In this document: positions 60,501 to 64,000 of the stretch, one piece after another
Layout of the letters: each line of letters starts with the position of its first letter
How positions within the stretch are numbered: the stretch's first letter is position 1
Source of the DNA: an uncultured Flammeovirgaceae bacterium
GTDB taxonomy: Bacteria > Bacteroidota > Bacteroidia > Cytophagales > Cyclobacteriaceae
DNA length: 64,000 nt
Direction: 5' to 3'
NCBI GenBank assembly: GCA_937883755.1
Contig: CAKZYA010000060.1
Location: 186,001 to 250,000, forward strand
Program-made: the position numbers and the translations under genes
Notes under the pieces: generated by a model
The model's input: only the letters and a program-made list of their open reading frames with translations
What the model was told of the DNA's origin: nothing
Databases searched by the model: none

Positions 60501-62803
60501 TACCAGATGTGAATGCTGCACTGCGAGGAGAGAAGGATATTACCAGCTTACCTTCTAAGGTGCAGGAGTCTGTTCGGGAAATGCGCGCTCACATCAAGTC
60601 ACTCAGTAAGTCTATGATTGACGAAGGGGTGGTATCGGGTGAAATGAAAGCGGTGTTTGATAAGAACATGGACACCTACCTGAACCGAAGCTATAAAATC
60701 TTTGATGACCCCAAGTGGGCAGAGAATGTACCTACTCAAGTGATGAACCGGGCGAAATCATATCTTCGTTCTCACTTTAAAAGCCAAAACCAAAACCTAA
60801 CTGAAGATCAGCTTAATGGCTACATCAAAGCGTTTTTGGCGAAAAAGGGAGAGAAGAACCCAATCTCTATACTGGCTTCTAGTAAGCTAGGCGCGAAGAA
60901 CTTGGGCTCACTTAAACAGCGTAAAGATATTCCTGCGCCGATCCGGGCACTGATGGGTGAGTACGACGATGTGCTAGTCAATTATAGCAAGTCGGTGGCG
61001 AAGATGGCTCAAGTCCTACATAACCATAAATTCCTTTCTAACATCAAACAGATAGGGATGGGGGAGTACTTCTTTGAAGGGGAAAATCCTCCAGACAGCA
61101 AGCACCATGTCCAGATCAGTGCGGAAACCAACGAATCCTTAGCTCCTTTAAATGGACTGTGGACTACTCCCGAGATTAAGAAAGCCTTTGAGGACTTTGA
61201 TAAATTGTCGATCGCTCAGGGTGAAGGATTAGCTCCTGCCATGCTACGAGGCTATATGAAAGCTACGGGGTACTATAAAGCAGCAAAGACTGTATTCAAC
61301 CCGATCACTCATGCTCGTAACTTCTCAGGTGGGGTTTACTTTACCCTGGCCAATGGGCACTGGAGGCAGCAGCACGGTTTCAAAGCATTTGCTACGAATT
61401 GGAATGATTTGGGTGGGCGTAAGAATGAAAAGCTTAACAGCTACTTGGATAAGCTCACGGAACTTGGGGTAGTGGGAGGAAGTGTGGATGCTACGTATAT
61501 CCGGGAGACCCTGGAAGAAGCGAAGCGCAGAGATGGTGATGTGCAAAAGATGAACGAGTCCTGGTTTCATAAGTACCGGAATAAGGCTGGAAAAAAGGTG
61601 ATGGATGCCTACCAGAAAGAGGATGATTTTTGGAAAATTATCGCTTTTGAAAATGAGAAGGCCCGGTATAAGAATGACTTTAAGAGTGAAGAAGAACTAG
61701 AGCGCCACGCAGCTCAAGTAGTAAGAAACACGCTTCCTAACTACGATATGCTTGGGCAAGGACTCAAGCAAGCCAAGTACTTACCCTTCACTGCCTCGTT
61801 TCTATCTTTTCCGGCAGAGATTGTTCGTACTACAGGGAACATTCTAAAAATCACCCATGATGATTTGAAAGCAGGCCGGGTACAGGCGGGTATGGAGCGT
61901 ATGGCTGGCACGATGGGGGCAGCAGCACTCACGGCTGGGATTGCTACTATGCTTAGAATGGAGTTCGGTGTAGATGATGAAGACGACGAATCGGCCCGTC
62001 GGTTCATGGCTCCCTGGGACAAGAATGGTAGTATCGCCTTTGTGGGACCTATTGAAAACGGCCGGGTGGACTATATTAATCTGTCCTACACAGATCCCTA
62101 TTCATATTGGCAAGACCCATTTCACACCATGCTGCGTGGAGCTACGACGGATAAAGATATAGGTGATGCTAGTATGGAAGCGTTAGGCCAGATGCTGAAC
62201 CCCTTCATGGATGAAGAAATGCTGGTGAGTCGGATACTGGATGCTAGTAGAAATAAAATAAAGGCATCTGGCGCACCTATCTATAATGAGAAGGAAAGTT
62301 TTTTTGTGCAAAACAAAAAGAAAACAGCCTATGTACTGGAAGGTTTAGAGCCAGGGGTAGCGAATTTTGCAAGACGGCTCTACATGGCTTCTACAGGACA
62401 GAAGGGGGATTGGGGGCAAGAGTATGAAGTGGGGCGAGAAGTGGCTGCTAACTTGATGGGATTGCGCCGGGTGACGCTGGATGTTCGTCAGTCAATAGGG
62501 TTTCGGTTTCGAAACTTCAATAGTGAATTGATTGAGGCTAAAAGAATCTATACATCGGTGGCTAAACGAAGGGGTAATGTGAGTGAGGAAGAACTGGAAG
62601 ATGCTTACCAGCGAGCCAATGAGGCTTACCGGAAAACCCTAGAGGAATATCAGCAGTATTTTGAGGCGGGGGTAGCGATGAAAGTACCTTATAAAGAGAT
62701 GCGCGATATACTGGGGGATAAGGAGGTAAGAATCAGTAAAGAGAATGAGTACATCATTGCCGGATTAAAACCTATCAAACCTTTAGAGAAGATCAAGCGT
62801 TAG
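57548..62803 (+). CDS. Giant internal virion protein
   Basis: 1751 aa. N-terminus LYNLIDKATGKERFSKNPQK and FRQYIDKKYLSEGLGKKKDP, then Ser/Pro/Thr-rich linker to ~155, hydrophobic/amphipathic helices (YLVGAASEAAVQIPLTLATF and LTGAISAALDRVGAGKV), a very acidic repeat-like stretch ~430-720 (Asp/Glu/Asn with NPF motifs: ATNPFDENN, SANPFKND, RNPFTDKK, IVNPFDEET), and a C-terminal helical domain with KTVFNPITHARNFSGGVYFT (about 1246-1265), a motif familiar from large virion proteins of Bacteroidota phages, and GTMGAAALTAGIATML. Probably ejected with DNA or embedded in the head. No RNA-polymerase or lytic motif seen. Confidence 0.6.
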   Translation: MPNELYNLIDKATGKERFSKNPQKADTYFSQNPDKLDAAIELLRKKHKPQADSAKFRQYIDKKYLSEGLGKKKDPSQLGPLVTENLQLRPTETQNPSPTTTRMPEASQENPISSPASTDGSTDQSQVADNESVETSSQSSSSTGSPTADKETSLWETMKSSVSNLLENTIPGAAASAMALFTPDDLSMTMGGSYVYNQEQLKAQREQISAAKNEAMKFAGEKFAASAEERDKLVSNISDIDDPLDLANYLVGAASEAAVQIPLTLATFGGSSLIQSSGSVYYQALEEYAQKNDVTVEEAIKQNKDAKLGAMLTGAISAALDRVGAGKVAKSIKPEAVLSSLRKRVLEKSKDVVGSGMEEGATEMVQEAIESIGAGVGSGQTVLEAIENLDGEQLINAGARGLAGGTTLSGAGNVASEVAGQGVKAVYGEPLPTDPDATNPFDENNVKAPEGVLGEDGGDSSANPFKNDMRVDEEVIEPDTEEVDERYRKETKRNPFTDKKRQEDDVEVDENGDIVNPFDEETKDVAQIIEEDGERASESDENDLSDRLGERDDNDATGSANTLDEPSQRAESNASRIGEQTTAEDQITQAYRRWASDPEADVEQALQELERHSYSRKELLENDMERERAIAEVFGGPTTDEITQNIQNLTNPDGTREENSDQSDDTNTDLSDITEEGGGDDNQQAASDPVEVSEEATVRAETEQDQPGQANPIELSEEDQQKQRINRVISSSKDYNNQTRTYRNSLKGKRTLNEIKKNARDQGYKVRTNASGKLTLIDPNTGAEARKKRIADDTSSYKTLAGISSEGKVVYQKLKENGALDTIGQDGQRLDIPMLPRDFEKAKRDVEAGKQSWQADELLNWVEQVQQDGFVPTKTKAVPIEDIGKTDDSFTVPESGAESIPESAPFLVGSSADPTLGLISGLPRKAKRIYQKYVRSRGDLPHEVFDEKIYKEGRISKEIRQVARVSAKARRSIKKSYGKGWEAKLPDVNAALRGEKDITSLPSKVQESVREMRAHIKSLSKSMIDEGVVSGEMKAVFDKNMDTYLNRSYKIFDDPKWAENVPTQVMNRAKSYLRSHFKSQNQNLTEDQLNGYIKAFLAKKGEKNPISILASSKLGAKNLGSLKQRKDIPAPIRALMGEYDDVLVNYSKSVAKMAQVLHNHKFLSNIKQIGMGEYFFEGENPPDSKHHVQISAETNESLAPLNGLWTTPEIKKAFEDFDKLSIAQGEGLAPAMLRGYMKATGYYKAAKTVFNPITHARNFSGGVYFTLANGHWRQQHGFKAFATNWNDLGGRKNEKLNSYLDKLTELGVVGGSVDATYIRETLEEAKRRDGDVQKMNESWFHKYRNKAGKKVMDAYQKEDDFWKIIAFENEKARYKNDFKSEEELERHAAQVVRNTLPNYDMLGQGLKQAKYLPFTASFLSFPAEIVRTTGNILKITHDDLKAGRVQAGMERMAGTMGAAALTAGIATMLRMEFGVDDEDDESARRFMAPWDKNGSIAFVGPIENGRVDYINLSYTDPYSYWQDPFHTMLRGATTDKDIGDASMEALGQMLNPFMDEEMLVSRILDASRNKIKASGAPIYNEKESFFVQNKKKTAYVLEGLEPGVANFARRLYMASTGQKGDWGQEYEVGREVAANLMGLRRVTLDVRQSIGFRFRNFNSELIEAKRIYTSVAKRRGNVSEEELEDAYQRANEAYRKTLEEYQQYFEAGVAMKVPYKEMRDILGDKEVRISKENEYIIAGLKPIKPLEKIKR

Positions 62804-62830
62804 AGGTTTTAACCAAACCATTAACACGCA

Positions 62831-63091
62831 TTGAAAGACTTTTTCACTTTCACGGCAGCTACTGCTATTACTCTATTCAAATCTTTATTTTTCTGTGTAT
62901 TACTCTATGGAGCATTAGTAGAAAAAGGGATACTCCAAATTGTAATGATATTGATTGTCGCTTTATTTGTGAAGGGATTGTTTAGAGGATGGTACCAGTC
63001 ATATAAAGTTGACCCATCATTTACAATAGTTTATCTACTAATATTTCTAGCCACTAGCCTCTATACTTGCTATCTCGCTCTTAATCCATAA
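62831..63091 (+). CDS. Holin-like small membrane protein (TTG start)
   Basis: 86 aa starting with TTG at 62831 (fKDFFTFTAATAITLFKSLF). Three hydrophobic segments, about residues 8-28, 33-51 and 62-82, with short charged loops (KGLFRGWYQSYKVD). Size, three helices and its place straight after the virion block suit a holin, which makes pores for endolysin release. No endolysin is seen beside it, so the call is tentative. Confidence 0.5.
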   Translation: MKDFFTFTAATAITLFKSLFFCVLLYGALVEKGILQIVMILIVALFVKGLFRGWYQSYKVDPSFTIVYLLIFLATSLYTCYLALNP

Positions 63092-63097
63092 CCAACT

Positions 63098-63364
63098 ATG
63101 AAAACTAAACTACGCTATCTATCGATCGTTCTGACAATTATTGCGCTCAACCTAACTATCCAAACCCTACAAAGCTTAGAAATCATCCCAAAGGCTCACG
63201 CTACTCCGGCCTACGTGAATACCGACGGTAGTATTGATGTGAATATCCAGGAAACGGTTCCAGTGAAAGTAGAAAGTATAGATCAACATGCCTTTTACTA
63301 CGTAGAGCCATTAATAGTACAGCAGGACGGTCAGATAAGTGTCTATTGCGATAATTGCGATTAA
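63098..63364 (+). CDS. Small exported protein
   Basis: 88 aa. N-terminal hydrophobic segment (YLSIVLTIIALNLTIQTLQS) that looks like an uncleaved anchor or signal, then a beta-rich soluble tail (AYVNTDGSIDVNIQETVPVK) ending in CDNCD with two cysteines. Resembles small signal-anchored proteins of Bacteroidota with pattern MKTK-hydrophobic-HA-xxVN-dGSidV. Function unknown. Six bases after the holin-like gene. Confidence 0.55.
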   Translation: MKTKLRYLSIVLTIIALNLTIQTLQSLEIIPKAHATPAYVNTDGSIDVNIQETVPVKVESIDQHAFYYVEPLIVQQDGQISVYCDNCD

Positions 63365-63389
63365 TTCACTGTCAAAAAAATCGGGCTAA

Positions 63390-63722
63390 TTATTCTTTGG
63401 GCAGATGCAACGGCCTGCCATTTTCATCATAGCGATTCGTTCTTACCCGAACGTACCGACTCGCGATTTCCTCTGGGGTATAGCGGACTATTCGTTTATC
63501 CACTGGGGTAAACTGCGGCTTTCTTCCTACTTCATACTTATGGTTACGAATTATCTCAACTGCCTCTAACGCTTGCTCATAGGTCATACAACGAATTTTG
63601 CGTGGATAGCTGGCTTTAGATAAGAGCATCGCGTAGTTTCCCTTTCGGGTCTTTGCTTGCCGAAAATAGATTTTGTGTTTAAAGCAAAGCTTGAGGATTT
63701 TATTGACTTCTTGCTTAGTCAT
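63390..63722 (-). CDS. Basic hypothetical protein
   Basis: 110 aa, strongly basic (LKLCFKHKIYFRQAKTRKGN, ALEAVEIIRNHKYEVGRKPQ). A YEQALEAVEII helix suggests a small alpha/beta fold. No family recognised. It is convergent with the rightward genes, ending 25 bp from 63364, so a new leftward unit starts here. The 156 bp upstream are AT-rich and contain TGATAATCAG (63829-63838). Confidence 0.58.
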   Translation of the reverse strand: MTKQEVNKILKLCFKHKIYFRQAKTRKGNYAMLLSKASYPRKIRCMTYEQALEAVEIIRNHKYEVGRKPQFTPVDKRIVRYTPEEIASRYVRVRTNRYDENGRPLHLPKE

Positions 63723-63878
63723 ACTGTGCTTTCAAGCAAACATACAGGTTTTAAACAAACACTTTACTTGTTTTAAGAATATTATACTTCAAAAAGCAAC
63801 AAAATAGTACACAAAATTTGTATTTTACTGATAATCAGCGATATGTAGGAGCGAATATCGACTGAAAAATCAGGTCAA

Positions 63879-64000
63879 TTAATAGCGGTAGGTGGGGGAG
63901 AAAAGACCAAGCCACAAATACTCAGTCTTATCAATATTAGGTGATTCATGTTCGTAAAACTCTTTTATTGAAGCTTCATCGTAACCATGAAAGTCAAAGA
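63879..64000 (-). CDS. C-terminal end of a leftward gene, partial
   Basis: The minus-strand frame is open from the window edge to a TAA at 63881-63879, giving at least 39 codons: FDFHGYDEASIKEFYEHESP then NIDKTEYLWLGLFSPTYRY. Reads like real protein sequence, but too little is visible for identification. It does not resemble the missing marC 3' end. Confidence 0.45.
   Translation of the reverse strand, partial: FDFHGYDEASIKEFYEHESPNIDKTEYLWLGLFSPTYRY

Noticed and set aside
63723-64000. Missing 3' end of marC at the right edge
   Set aside because: None of the translations near the right edge resembles the MarC C-terminal helices.

Overview
The window looks like a Bacteroidota chromosome, probably a Cytophagales-type organism, carrying a large podovirus-like prophage. 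The lineage call rests on the flanking host genes (rsmE, pyrD, xerD facing aroQ and a class-V aminotransferase), on Bacteroidota-style promoters (TTTG, about 19-21 bp, then TAnnTTTG), and on starts that lack Shine-Dalgarno sequences.

Layout. (1) 1-4327 is host housekeeping DNA and ends in a marC-family gene that loses its normal C-terminus near 4280, the likely left junction of the element. (2) 4377-8837 is a leftward operon of small phage genes, including a PAPS-reductase-like PP-loop protein and a DUF3560 protein. Two type I hammerhead self-cleaving ribozymes (7334-7387 and 8550-8602) sit directly after stop codons in this operon. (3) 8838-10050 is a 1.2 kb non-coding control region with promoters in both directions, clustered inverted repeats, a candidate H-type pseudoknot between direct repeats and a change in G/C strand bias. 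(4) 10051-15670 is a rightward run of small genes. It includes a GroES-like co-chaperonin and a protein ending in an Acb2/Tad1-type hairpin domain, the fold used by phages to sequester CBASS/Thoeris signal nucleotides. (5) 15677-26862 is the packaging and head module: large terminase, a small promoter-to-terminator RNA locus with tRNA-like elements, portal, putative scaffold and major capsid protein. (6) 26862-49490 is about 22 kb of adhesion and depolymerase-like proteins with FN3, cadherin-like, PKD, SGNH-hydrolase, glycoside-hydrolase-like, alpha/beta-hydrolase and polysaccharide-lyase-like regions. Two of them begin with Sec-type signal peptides. (7) 49487-62803 holds tail-ring-like proteins, a large muzzle/stabilisation-like protein, internal virion proteins, a SLOG-family protein and a 1751-residue internal protein. 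(8) 62831-64000 holds a holin-like membrane protein, small exported proteins and leftward genes running out of the window.

The order terminase, portal, capsid, ring-like proteins, muzzle-like protein, internal proteins resembles crAss-like podoviruses. This is recognition from sequence patterns and not a database result. No integrase, replication protein or endolysin is recognisable here, so the element probably continues beyond 64000.

The most unusual points are the ribozyme-punctuated early operon, the Acb2/Tad1 fusion protein, the elaborate control region, the paired 18-bp operators in front of gene 17972, and the polysaccharide-directed fibre block with secretion signals.
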